A stretch of DNA of 43,876 bases from Candidatus Ozemibacteraceae bacterium (GTDB lineage Bacteria > Muiribacteriota > Ozemobacteria > Ozemobacterales > Ozemobacteraceae), in contig CALLCO010000097.1 in assembly GCA_937998695.1 (NCBI GenBank), forward strand, positions 1-43,876. The letters are read 5' to 3'. The translations under genes and the position numbers were made by a program. Position 1 is the first letter of the stretch. Each line of letters begins with the position of its first letter. Under the pieces are notes generated by a model, which was not told where the DNA came from, searched no databases, and worked only from the letters and a program-made list of their open reading frames with translations. Shown here in pieces: positions 1-6,853 of this stretch.

Positions 1-564
1 GCGGCGGCGCAGGCTGCCGGCCACCTCCAGGGGAAGATCGGGACCCAGTCGCTCTCGCAGAAACGAAACCAGCCGGCGGGCATGCTCCTCCGCTTCGGCG
101 AACCGGAACTGCCCCTGGAACTGACGCAGGAAGGCGATCCCCTGCAGGATGTTGGCCTGGCTCTTCTCGCCGAACCCTTTCACCTTGAGCAGCCGGCCCT
201 TCCGACAGGCTCGCTCCAGGCCGTCAAGGCCGGTGATCCGCAGTTCTTCGTAGAGCAGTTTGACCTTCTTGGGGCCCAGGCCCTGCACGCGCAACATGTC
301 GAGCACGCCGGGGGGGAAGGTCGCGCGTAGGCGCTCGAGTTCGGCCAGTCGCCCGCTCCGCCGGAACTCCTCGACTTTCTCGAGCAGACCTTGGCCGAAC
401 CCTTTGGGGGGCGTGGCGGCCAATGTCTCGAGCGGCACGGCGCTGGTTTCGAGGAAGCGGGCCGCACTCTGGATGGCCCGGATCTTGAAGGGATTGTCGC
501 CGGACAGCTCCAACAGGGTGGCCAGCTCCTGCAGCAGCTCGGCCAGACGGGCGCGATCTTCCAT
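1..564 (-). CDS. polX: DNA polymerase/3'-5' exonuclease PolX, N-terminal part (runs off the left edge)
   Basis: Family-X DNA polymerase, a gap-filling repair enzyme. On the minus strand 188 codons are open from the ATG at 564 to the edge. The family's N-terminal motif SGDNPFKIRAIQSAAR lies at residues 21-36. Helix-hairpin-helix motifs follow near 91-107 (RVQGLGPKKV) and 125-143 (LLKVKGFGEKS). The last visible residues, VAGSLRRR, match the GSxRR start of the nucleotidyltransferase palm, so the catalytic aspartates and any PHP exonuclease domain lie outside the window. The start is 3 bp after the stop of the membrane-protein gene, so the two are probably co-transcribed. The family call is secure; the exonuclease half is assumed from bacterial PolX proteins. 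Confidence 0.88.
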   Translation of the reverse strand, partial: MEDRARLAELLQELATLLELSGDNPFKIRAIQSAARFLETSAVPLETLAATPPKGFGQGLLEKVEEFRRSGRLAELERLRATFPPGVLDMLRVQGLGPKKVKLLYEELRITGLDGLERACRKGRLLKVKGFGEKSQANILQGIAFLRQFQGQFRFAEAEEHARRLVSFLRERLGPDLPLEVAGSLRRR

Positions 565-567
565 GGC

Positions 568-1275
568 TCAGCCTTTCCGGCCCGCAGAGCCCACGGGGCC
601 GGCGGGGCCGGAAGGCCCCGCCCCGGACGCGCCTGACGCAGAACCGGCGGCCGGCGATCCGCCGGCCCCGGAAGCCACCCCGGCATCGCGGGCCAGGCCG
701 GCCACCGAACGCAGCCGCGCCAGTTCGGCCTTCCCCGCTTCCTCCAGGGCCCGCTCGTCGACGAAGACGATGGGCTGCGACAGGGCGAGCCCGAACAGGG
801 CCGCCATGGCAGTCGTCATCAGGCCCGACGCCAGCCAGATCCCTTCGGTGAAGGCCAACGCGGTCCCCAGCGCCCACAAACCGATCCAGGCCGCGGTGAG
901 GCACGTGAAGATCCAGGCGAAGGTCGACAGGTAGCGAACCGGCCACGGGCCCAGGAAGCGGTGCCGTGGCAGGTCGAACCGCCGCGCCAGCAGCGCCTCG
1001 ACCGCCGGGTCGGGGTGCGCCCCTTTCCGGATCCGGATGACGCTGGCCTGGAACCAGTTCATCGCCTCCAGGGCGGCGAGATCCTCTTCGAGCGTGGGGG
1101 GTGGGGGCGGCGGCACGGTGTCGGCACCGGCGGCCACCGGGTCAGGCCCAGGTGGTGGGGTCCCCTTTGTCCCCCCTGGAGTCGATCCCACAACCGCGGC
1201 GGAGCTCCCTTCCGGAACAGGCTTCCCCGTCGGGGAAGGATCGGAGGCGGCGGGGAGACCATCGGCAGGGCTCAT
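568..1275 (-). CDS. Two-helix membrane protein of unknown function
   Basis: 235 residues. A Pro/Gly/Ala-rich N-terminal stretch (about 1-60) is followed by a helical segment (61-110, with LEEDLAALEAMNWFQASVIRIRKG), two strong transmembrane helices (about 115-137 and 143-165) and a charged then Gly/Ala/Pro-rich tail. The WFQ-plus-two-helix layout resembles small inner-membrane proteins of unknown role; I recognise no family. The ATG at 1275 has GAGG about 10 bases upstream and a TAGAAT -10 box 31 bases upstream. It stands directly before polX, but nothing shows that the products interact. Confidence 0.75.
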   Translation of the reverse strand: MSPADGLPAASDPSPTGKPVPEGSSAAVVGSTPGGTKGTPPPGPDPVAAGADTVPPPPPPTLEEDLAALEAMNWFQASVIRIRKGAHPDPAVEALLARRFDLPRHRFLGPWPVRYLSTFAWIFTCLTAAWIGLWALGTALAFTEGIWLASGLMTTAMAALFGLALSQPIVFVDERALEEAGKAELARLRSVAGLARDAGVASGAGGSPAAGSASGASGAGPSGPAGPVGSAGRKG

Positions 1276-1305
1276 GACATCGCAATCCTCAGGTGAGGTG
1301 CCACC

Positions 1306-1335
1306 ATTCTACCTCGAATGCTGGCCCCGCCTCAA
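1306..1335 (-). promoter_or_regulatory. Sigma-70-type promoter of the membrane protein/polX operon
   Basis: On the minus strand TTGAGG (1335-1330), an 18-bp spacer and TAGAAT (1311-1306). The predicted +1 is near 1299, giving a leader of about 24 nt that contains the GAGG Shine-Dalgarno site. With 1586-1614 it forms a divergent pair in the 364-bp gap 1276-1639, in which I see no convincing gene. Confidence 0.5.
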
Positions 1336-1585
1336 GGCAGAGACACCCAATCAAGAAAGGGGGGGAATGGCCATCGCACGCAGGGCACACGTACGGGTTG
1401 TTCGGTCGCCCCTCGGCGGTGCGACGAACGCCCGGCCCCCAGCCGCTGGCACATTGTCTGTCGCCTTTCCTCGGCCTTGATCTCTGATGGCCCACCCATT
1501 CCCCAACCCGGTGGAAGCCCGTAGAAGACTTCAAACCCCATGATTTAGGAACGAGAGAAGGTTGCCTTTCCCACACGAGACTGAC

Positions 1586-1614
1586 TTGCTGCACCCAGAA
1601 GCGAGGGGTAGAAT
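1586..1614 (+). promoter_or_regulatory. Sigma-70-type promoter of the zinc hydrolase/ComEA fusion gene
   Basis: TTGCTG (1586-1591), 17-bp spacer, TAGAAT (1609-1614). The predicted +1 is near 1621 and a GGAGG site follows before the ATG at 1640. Confidence 0.55.
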
Positions 1615-1639
1615 GGGATGATCCCGCCCGGAGGCCGCC

Positions 1640-2677
1640 ATGTCGCGCTCTTCATTACCATTCTATCTTGCCACCAAGCTGTCTGGCGTGATGATGCTGG
1701 CCCTGGCATGCCTGCTGCCGACCACCCCGGCGGCGGCCTGGTCATATCACACCCACCGCAAGGTCTGCTCCGACGCCCTCAACCGCCTGCCACCGCCCCT
1801 GTTCGCCCGCTTCTCCCCGCATAAAGACCGCCTGCTGCAGGGCGCGACCGACCCCGATACGGTAATCAAGGACTTCACCAGCCACGTCTACCACCCGGGG
1901 GGCCTGACCCAGGATGCCGAACGCCGCGTCAAAGGCCTCTGGAACGACCTGATCGCCCGCCTGCGCGAAGGCCGCGACGAGGAAGCCGCCTATATTATGG
2001 GCCTCCTCTCCCACTACATCGCCGACATCAACCAACCTCTCCATACCGCCGGGTCGGCCGAAGACCCCTACGAAAGCGACTATCACAGCGCCTTCGAAAA
2101 GGAGGTCCAGGGGCAGTTGTCGAAGATCCCCATCGGGGAGATCCGTCCCGTGCCCGTCACCGATCCTCTCGCCCGTCTCGAGGCGATCGCCAAAGCCGCC
2201 CATCCGCACTATTCGGCCATCGGCGCCGCCTATCGCCGGGGCAACCGTTTTTTCGACCTCAAACCCCTCGTCGAGCGTCAGCTCACCGCTGCCGTCCAGC
2301 ATACCGTCGATTACTGGCTGGGGGCTCTCCAGGCCGCCGGCCAGGTCCCCCCTGCCGGCCAGGTCGCTCCCGCCGCGCCGGGCCCCACCGCCTCGGTCGC
2401 CCCCCTCGTGCAGAGCCAGGACACCTTCCCCTCGCCCACCGGCCAGCCCACCCGCGACCGTCCTGTTGGCCCGACCCTGGCTCTCGATCTCAACACCGCC
2501 ACCCTCGAGCAGTTGAAAGAACTCCCAGGGATCGGCGAGAAGAGGGCCCGCGCCATCCTCGACCACCGTCCGTTCAAGACGATCTACGACCTCGCCAAGA
2601 TCGAGAGCTACGGCCGCAAACTCTTCGACGTCAAACTGATCGAGCGCATTTCCGACCGCATCCGCGTCGGACCCTGA
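1640..2677 (+). CDS. Exported zinc-dependent PLC/S1-P1-type hydrolase fused to a ComEA-like HhH domain
   Basis: 345 residues. A signal peptide ends at AAA before Trp34. In zinc phospholipases C and S1/P1 nucleases the mature N-terminal Trp is itself a zinc ligand. The family motif H-x3-D-x5-H is at 125/129/135 (HYIADINQPLH) and H-x3-E at 149/153; the spacing equals that I recall for Bacillus PLC (118/122/128 and 142/146). Other likely ligands are His37/39, Asp71/73 and His82/85. A Pro/Ala linker (about 235-280) leads to a ComEA-type helix-hairpin-helix domain (282-345: LDLNTATLEQLKELPGIGEK, then RARAILDHRPF). The fold and zinc site are well supported. Because the added domain binds DNA in ComEA, I infer a DNA substrate, i.e. 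a periplasmic or secreted nuclease, but a lipase cannot be excluded. Confidence 0.85.
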   Translation: MSRSSLPFYLATKLSGVMMLALACLLPTTPAAAWSYHTHRKVCSDALNRLPPPLFARFSPHKDRLLQGATDPDTVIKDFTSHVYHPGGLTQDAERRVKGLWNDLIARLREGRDEEAAYIMGLLSHYIADINQPLHTAGSAEDPYESDYHSAFEKEVQGQLSKIPIGEIRPVPVTDPLARLEAIAKAAHPHYSAIGAAYRRGNRFFDLKPLVERQLTAAVQHTVDYWLGALQAAGQVPPAGQVAPAAPGPTASVAPLVQSQDTFPSPTGQPTRDRPVGPTLALDLNTATLEQLKELPGIGEKRARAILDHRPFKTIYDLAKIESYGRKLFDVKLIERISDRIRVGP

Positions 2678-2693
2678 ACCCCAAAGGCCCCGC

Positions 2694-2846
2694 ATGTCCA
2701 CTATCTGGATCCTGCTCACCCTGTCGATCGTCGTTCCCGTCGTGATCCTGCTGGGGATGCTGGGGTTCCTGCCCGGCCAGGAACCGGGGGTTCCGCCGGG
2801 TGGAGCGCGACCCCGACCGGGACCGGGCCGACCCGCGGGGCGGTGA
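2694..2846 (+). CDS. Mini membrane protein (50 residues)
   Basis: ATG at 2694, 16 bp after the previous stop. The product is one hydrophobic helix (residues about 3-27, WILLTLSIVVPVVILLGMLG) with a Gly/Pro/Arg-rich positively charged tail, the pattern of a single-pass small membrane protein. There is no clear Shine-Dalgarno site, so translation may depend on coupling to the upstream gene. No family is recognised. The downstream TPR gene has its own promoter, so this would be the last gene of the 1640 transcript. Confidence 0.5.
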   Translation: MSTIWILLTLSIVVPVVILLGMLGFLPGQEPGVPPGGARPRPGPGRPAGR

Positions 2847-2903
2847 TCGCCCCCGCGGGCGCGACCCGGGCCGGAACGGCGAGGCGCGACCGCGACGCCA
2901 AAG

Positions 2904-2932
2904 TTGACAGGGGGCCGACCCTTCCCTAGACT
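2904..2932 (+). promoter_or_regulatory. Sigma-70-type promoter of the TPR/pilB operon
   Basis: TTGACA (2904-2909), 17-bp spacer, TAGACT (2927-2932). The predicted +1 is near 2939 and GAGGGGAGAGG precedes the GTG at 2961. Confidence 0.7.
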
Positions 2933-2960
2933 GTGCGTCAGATCAGAGGGGAGAGGAACC

Positions 2961-3752
2961 GTGCCCGAAGAATTTATCTCCTATTTCAGCCCGGAGCTGG
3001 TCGATGAGGTCATCGAGCGTTGCAAGATCCTCATCGCCGCCAGTCCTGACCAGCCCAAGTACCACCGCGACCTCGGCCATGCCTATTTCAAGAAGGGCCA
3101 GTACCAGGACGCCCTGAATGCCTTCATCAAGGCGGGCCAGCTCGACCCCCGCGACACCTCCCTGCAACTGGCCATTGGCCGCTGCCACGACCTGCTCGGG
3201 CAGCTCGACCTCGCCCGCGCCGCCTTCGAAAACGCGGTCGCCCAGAAACCCGATTGGCCCGACCCCCATTTCTGGCTGGGGAAGATCCACTTCGAGGCCG
3301 GCCGCCTGCCCGAGGCCCGCGCCTGCCTGACCGAGGCCCTGAACCGCAACGAGCGGTTCCGCGACGCCATGTACGTGCTGGCCCAAGTCAACGAACAGGA
3401 AGGCCGCCTGCCCGAGGCCATCTCCCTCCTCAAGAAGATCATCGCCCTGCCGCTGATGCCGCAGCGCTCGCAGAATCCCTTCCCCTACGAGGGCGAGACC
3501 CTGTTCGACGATCCCGTCCTGCTCGACGAGACGATCCGCCAGATGGAGTCGTTCCTGCGCGCCAACCCCGGGTTCGCCGATCTCCACTTCAAGCTGGGCA
3601 TGGCCTACCGCCGCAAGGGCCTGAAAGAGAAGTCGATGGCCGAGTTTCGCACCGCCCTCAAGATCAACCCAAACTTCCATCAGGCTCGCCACTACTACTG
3701 GCACTGGGAAGACGCCGCCTTCGGCGGCCCCGCCGGCCCGGCCACCCCGTGA
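2961..3752 (+). CDS. Tetratricopeptide-repeat protein upstream of pilB
   Basis: 263 residues from the GTG at 2961, chosen because a strong GAGGGGAGAGG site precedes it and the promoter overlaps any earlier start. TPR helices run from about residue 33 (KYHRDLGHAYFKKGQYQDAL) through at least four repeats to residue 130. A later repeat near 205-240 (HFKLGMAYRRKGLKEKSM) ends in the usual LKINPNF. There is no signal peptide or membrane helix, so it is probably cytoplasmic. It lies 13 bp before pilB, which suggests a scaffold or assembly role with the pilus motor, but that rests only on position. Confidence 0.8.
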   Translation: MPEEFISYFSPELVDEVIERCKILIAASPDQPKYHRDLGHAYFKKGQYQDALNAFIKAGQLDPRDTSLQLAIGRCHDLLGQLDLARAAFENAVAQKPDWPDPHFWLGKIHFEAGRLPEARACLTEALNRNERFRDAMYVLAQVNEQEGRLPEAISLLKKIIALPLMPQRSQNPFPYEGETLFDDPVLLDETIRQMESFLRANPGFADLHFKLGMAYRRKGLKEKSMAEFRTALKINPNFHQARHYYWHWEDAAFGGPAGPATP

Positions 3753-3765
3753 CCCACCGTCAGCC

Positions 3766-4723
3766 ATGATCCGCAAACCCCTCGGGGACGCCCTCGTCGA
3801 CTCCGGCCTGATCACCCAGGATCAGCTCTAAGGAAGCCCTCGGCCGCCAGAAGGAGATGGGCAAGCGCCTGGGCAAGGTGTTGACCGAGCTCAAGTTCTG
3901 CACCGACGAGCAGATCGCCGAAGCGCTCGCCAGCCAGCTCGGCATTCCCTACATCCAGATGGAGGAGGTCAACATCCCGCCCGAGATCCTCAAGTTGATC
4001 CCCGAAACCATCGTCCGCAGCCACACCCTGCTACCCATCACCAAGAAGGGGCGCAGCCTGACCGTCGCCATGGCCGACCCGCTCGACGCCTTCATCGTCG
4101 ACGAGATCCGCTACCAGACCAACCTCGAGGTCGAGGAGGCGATCGCCCCCGAATCGCACATCATCAGCGCCATCCGCCGCTACTTCGGCGCCGAGGACGT
4201 CAGCCAGGCCCTCAAGACCATCAAACAGCGCGGCGACGCCGCCGCCGAGATGCGCAGCACGCTGATGCCGACCGAGTCGACCGCCTTCGACCTAATGGCC
4301 AACGACGAGGCGGCGGTCGTCAACTTCGTCAGCCACCTGATCCGCCAGGCCATCCACGAGAAAGCCTCCGACATCCACCTCGAGCCCGAGGAGGACCACC
4401 TGCGCATCCGGGTCCGCATCGACGGCGTTCTCTCCGAACTGGTGCGAGTACCCAAGGCCAATCAGGCCGAGATCATTTCCCGCGTCAAGATCATGGCCGA
4501 AATGGACATCTCGGAGAAACGCCTGCCCCAGGACGGCCGCATCCGCGCCAAGATCACCGACAAGAACGTCGACCTGCGCGTCAGCGCCATGCCCGTGGTC
4601 TGGGGCGAGAAGATCGTCATCCGCATCCTCGACAAGAGCGCCCTCAACCTCTCCCTGCGCGATGTCGGGTTCGAGGACGACCTGCTCGAGCGGTTCGAGA
4701 CCGCCGTCCGGCAGCCCAACGGC
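3766..4723 (+). pseudogene. pilB: Type IV pilus assembly ATPase PilB/GspE-like, frameshifted and truncated
   Basis: The ATG at 3766 starts a typical MshEN/GspE N-domain (MIRKPLGDALVDSGLITQDQ) that meets TAA at 3829-3831 after 21 codons. Skipping one T restores KEALGRQKEMGKRLGKVLTE and the rest of the family: IPYIQMEEVNIPPEILKLIP, the N2 domain with KASDIHLEPEEDHLRIRVRI, and RVKIMAEMDISEKRLPQDGR. Homology stops at ERFETAVRQPNG (4723), just where family members continue into the Walker A loop. Repeats and a MITE follow instead, so no nucleotide-binding loop, Walker B, His box or Cys zinc site exists here. The frameshift could be a sequencing error; the truncation leaves the motor dead regardless unless another copy exists elsewhere. 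Confidence 0.85.
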
Positions 4724-4769
4724 ATGAATCCTGGGGACGGAATCCTGGGGACGATGAATCCTGGGGACG
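4724..4769. repeat. Triplicated AATCCTGGGGACG block at the pilB breakpoint
   Basis: Three copies of AATCCTGGGGACG: 4727-4739, 4741-4753 and 4757-4769. The first and third are preceded by ATG. The block abuts the last pilB codon and is followed by GTGATACGAAAC. The GGGGAC plus GATAC combination reminds me of palindromic sequences seen beside REP-associated (TnpA_REP) transposases in other genomes; that is memory, not a search result. Confidence 0.6.
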
Positions 4770-4830
4770 TGATACGAAACTTCTCCGAACAGGGCCAGTC
4801 TCCCTGGCCATCAGAAATCCTCGCAGAGAA

Positions 4831-4950
4831 GAGCCTGTTGCATGAATCGGTTTTTTGCTCGTCGTGTACATAGCGCCCCTGATCCGATCGCCATCTCCGA
4901 ATGGACGGTACATGAAAATGGCCTATTTTGGGCATTCGCGCAACAGGCTC
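4831..4950. mobile_element. 120-bp MITE-like element, copy A
   Basis: Bounded by 17-bp terminal inverted repeats with two mismatches: GAGCCTGTTGCATGAAT (4831-4847) and ATTCGCGCAACAGGCTC (4934-4950). It is AT-richer than its surroundings and encodes nothing. AGAA lies directly on both sides (4827-4830 and 4951-4954), a possible 4-bp target duplication. Copy B at 5294 has the same length and related ends and interior. Non-autonomous transposition by an IS transposase in trans is the natural reading; no transposase gene lies in the window. Confidence 0.75.
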
Positions 4951-4974
4951 AGAAGCGTTGATTGGACAGCGGGC

Positions 4975-5229
4975 GTGAAGAAGCCGGTCTGCAAACTGTG
5001 CGACCAGGAGATTCCCTCCTACCGACCCCTGGTACACCACCTGGTGATCGAGGCCGGCCGGGAGGTCGATATCTGCTCCGATTGCTTGGACAAGATCCGG
5101 AAGATGCAGCAGACCGCCGCTGCCACCCTCTTCCCGACCGCCGCCGCCAAAGGTTTCCTGAACCGCCCCGGCCGAAACCGCCGGACGAGCGGTATCGGGT
5201 CTCGAGCAACCAGCTCAAGCACGGTGTAA
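4975..5229 (+). CDS. Zinc-ribbon mini-protein between the two MITE copies, possibly frameshifted
   Basis: From the GTG at 4975 the product starts VKKPVCKLCDQEIPSYRPLV and reaches DICSDCLDKIRKM. Cys6-x2-Cys9 and Cys34-x2-Cys37 form a four-cysteine zinc ribbon. The 84-residue frame ends in an Ala/Ser/Thr-rich tail that looks like noise. A one-base shift near 5140-5150 instead gives RFPEPPRPKPPDERYRVSSN and NQLKHGVTPV with a stop at 5240, which reads more like protein. I therefore suspect a lost base in the CCC run at about 5143-5145. Function is unknown; treble-clef-like mini-proteins often bind nucleic acid or act as adaptors. There is no convincing Shine-Dalgarno site. Confidence 0.5.
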   Translation: MKKPVCKLCDQEIPSYRPLVHHLVIEAGREVDICSDCLDKIRKMQQTAAATLFPTAAAKGFLNRPGRNRRTSGIGSRATSSSTV

Positions 5230-5293
5230 CCCCGGTTTGAACATGAATCGTGAGGGACTGGCGTTCCTGTGGGTGAAGTCAGATCACCCAGTC

Positions 5294-5413
5294 GAACCTG
5301 TTGCATGAATCCGTTTTTCGGGCTTCCGGTACAAAGCGCCCTTGATCTGGAGAATGTTTGCTGGTGGACCGTACAGAAAAAATGCGCGTTTTTGGCATTC
5401 GTGCAACAGCCTC
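5294..5413. mobile_element. 120-bp MITE-like element, copy B
   Basis: Inverted repeats GAACCTGTTGCATGAAT (5294-5310) and ATTCGTGCAACAGCCTC (5397-5413). The length equals copy A, the orientation is the same, and the interior shares blocks such as TACA-AGCGCCC-TGATC near the left and GACSGTACA, GCATTCG near the right. The two copies differ at many positions, so they are old or come from different founders. No target duplication is obvious. The 144 bp that follow, to 5557, hold no gene that I can support. Confidence 0.72.
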
Positions 5414-5557
5414 ACTGGCGCCTGTATTCGCGCGGCCCCAATGGTACCGACAACGGCGGTGACCCCCAGGCCGACCTGCTCCTGTTTCCCTGAACCCCGT
5501 TCCGGGACGGCCCCAGCCAACCAGGACCCAGAGACCAGCCCGGTCTGCGGGCACACC

Positions 5558-6853
5558 TCAGCGTCGCCCCCACCAGAGCAGGAAGAATCCGCATCCGCCC
5601 AACAATACCATCTGCAGGTAGGTGGTCAACCAAGGCCGGTTCCAGTCGAGCAGGGGAGGCGGCTCTTTCTGATGGGGGCATGTTCCATCCTCATGAGTGC
5701 AAGCTTCCCCCGGGGCATGACGGGGGGAATCGTCGGCCGGGCGGACGGGATCGGGGTTCAACCGACCGGCCGCAACGGCGCCTTGCCGAAGGGCGTCTTC
5801 CCCTTGGTCCACGAACGAAGGCAGCTGCCCCGGGCCGGCATTCGGCAATCTGCCTCCCGGAGATCCCGGAGGGGCATCCATCCCCGCTGCAGGACAGGGC
5901 TCCCCAGGGCCATGAGAACACTGCGCATGGCCGGGGCCATGCGCGTGCGATGGGGTCAGGGAAGAGGAAATGGAAGCCGGGTCGGAGGCCGGCGCGAGGG
6001 GTTTCATCAGGTCGGGCCGCAGGTCTTCGGGCAGGGCGGGAACGGCCTGCCCCAGCGCCACCCGCTCCAGATACTCGCCGAGCAGCCCGCCGGACGGGCC
6101 GAGGGGTTGGCCCGCCGCCATCCAGGCTTGCAGGGCGGCGTCCCGGCGGCCATGTTCCACGAGGAACCGCGCCCGCCAGATCTGGTAGTTGACGGGATTG
6201 AGCACCTCGCCCGCCGCCGAAGCGGGCAGGCCGGCCCGGGCGAAGGCCGCAAGCGCGGCGTCGAGGTAGCGCAACGCCGCCCCGCGATCGTTCTCGCGGG
6301 TCGCATCGTAGCTCTTGACGAAAGCAAGGCAGTAGGCGATGGTGCCGTACAACTCGTGGACGAGCGGATGGCCCCGGTTATGCAGGATGCCGCGCTGCAG
6401 CAGGCGAACCGCCGGCACGAACCGGTCAAGGTAGAAGGCAAGGTTCTGGGCCAGGATGGCATAGGCCTCGAAATGGGTGGGGTCGAGCCGGATGACCAGC
6501 TCGAGCAGGGGAAGAATCTCGGTGTTGGCCGCGTAGCTGCCCGCCAGAAAAGCCCCCCGGTAGCGGCGCGACGGCCCGAAGTGCATGTACTCGTCGGCCC
6601 GCAGCCACAGGACATCGGCGCCCAGGCGGCGCACCTGCGCCGGCACCGCCTCGAGGGCCAGCTCGGCCAGGTCATCGGTGCCGGCCTCGAAGGAGATGGC
6701 CTGCCAATACCACGCCCGCGTCGTCCACTGCACCGCGAACGCTAAGCACAACAGCAGCCCAAGGAGGAACGCCGGGCGCACCCGGCCCTCTCTCGCGCTT
6801 CTCCTAGGGGAGCGGGGCACGGGCCTCGAGAAGGCAAGCCCCGGCCTGTTCAC
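5558..6853 (-). CDS. Membrane-anchored TPR-type protein with His/Cys-rich linker, ABC exporter partner
   Basis: About 431 residues if it starts at the GTG at 6853, whose GTGA overlaps the stop of the permease gene. A GTG at 6781 after GAGAGAGGG is an alternative that removes 24 basic residues. An N-terminal helix (AFLLGLLLCLAFAVQWTT) leads to a TPR-like region of about 240 residues (LELVIRLDPTHFEAYAILAQ and following helices). Next comes a Pro/Gly linker with two His/Cys-rich patches (about 298-320, HAHGPGHAQCSHGPGEPC, and 378-397, HAPGEACTHEDGTCPHQ), then a C-terminal helix (409-428). The linker looks able to bind soft metals. Coupling to the permease suggests an accessory subunit of that exporter. 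Confidence 0.75.
   Translation of the reverse strand: MNRPGLAFSRPVPRSPRRSAREGRVRPAFLLGLLLCLAFAVQWTTRAWYWQAISFEAGTDDLAELALEAVPAQVRRLGADVLWLRADEYMHFGPSRRYRGAFLAGSYAANTEILPLLELVIRLDPTHFEAYAILAQNLAFYLDRFVPAVRLLQRGILHNRGHPLVHELYGTIAYCLAFVKSYDATRENDRGAALRYLDAALAAFARAGLPASAAGEVLNPVNYQIWRARFLVEHGRRDAALQAWMAAGQPLGPSGGLLGEYLERVALGQAVPALPEDLRPDLMKPLAPASDPASISSSLTPSHAHGPGHAQCSHGPGEPCPAAGMDAPPGSPGGRLPNAGPGQLPSFVDQGEDALRQGAVAAGRLNPDPVRPADDSPRHAPGEACTHEDGTCPHQKEPPPLLDWNRPWLTTYLQMVLLGGCGFFLLWWGRR

Noticed and set aside
1289-1594. 101-codon minus-strand frame with a CPAC sequence
   Set aside because: It lies in the divergent promoter gap, spans both predicted promoters, and shows no family motif.
5342-6745. 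467-codon plus-strand frame
   Set aside because: Antisense to the TPR exporter partner; the minus-strand product has helices and TPR motifs, this one does not.
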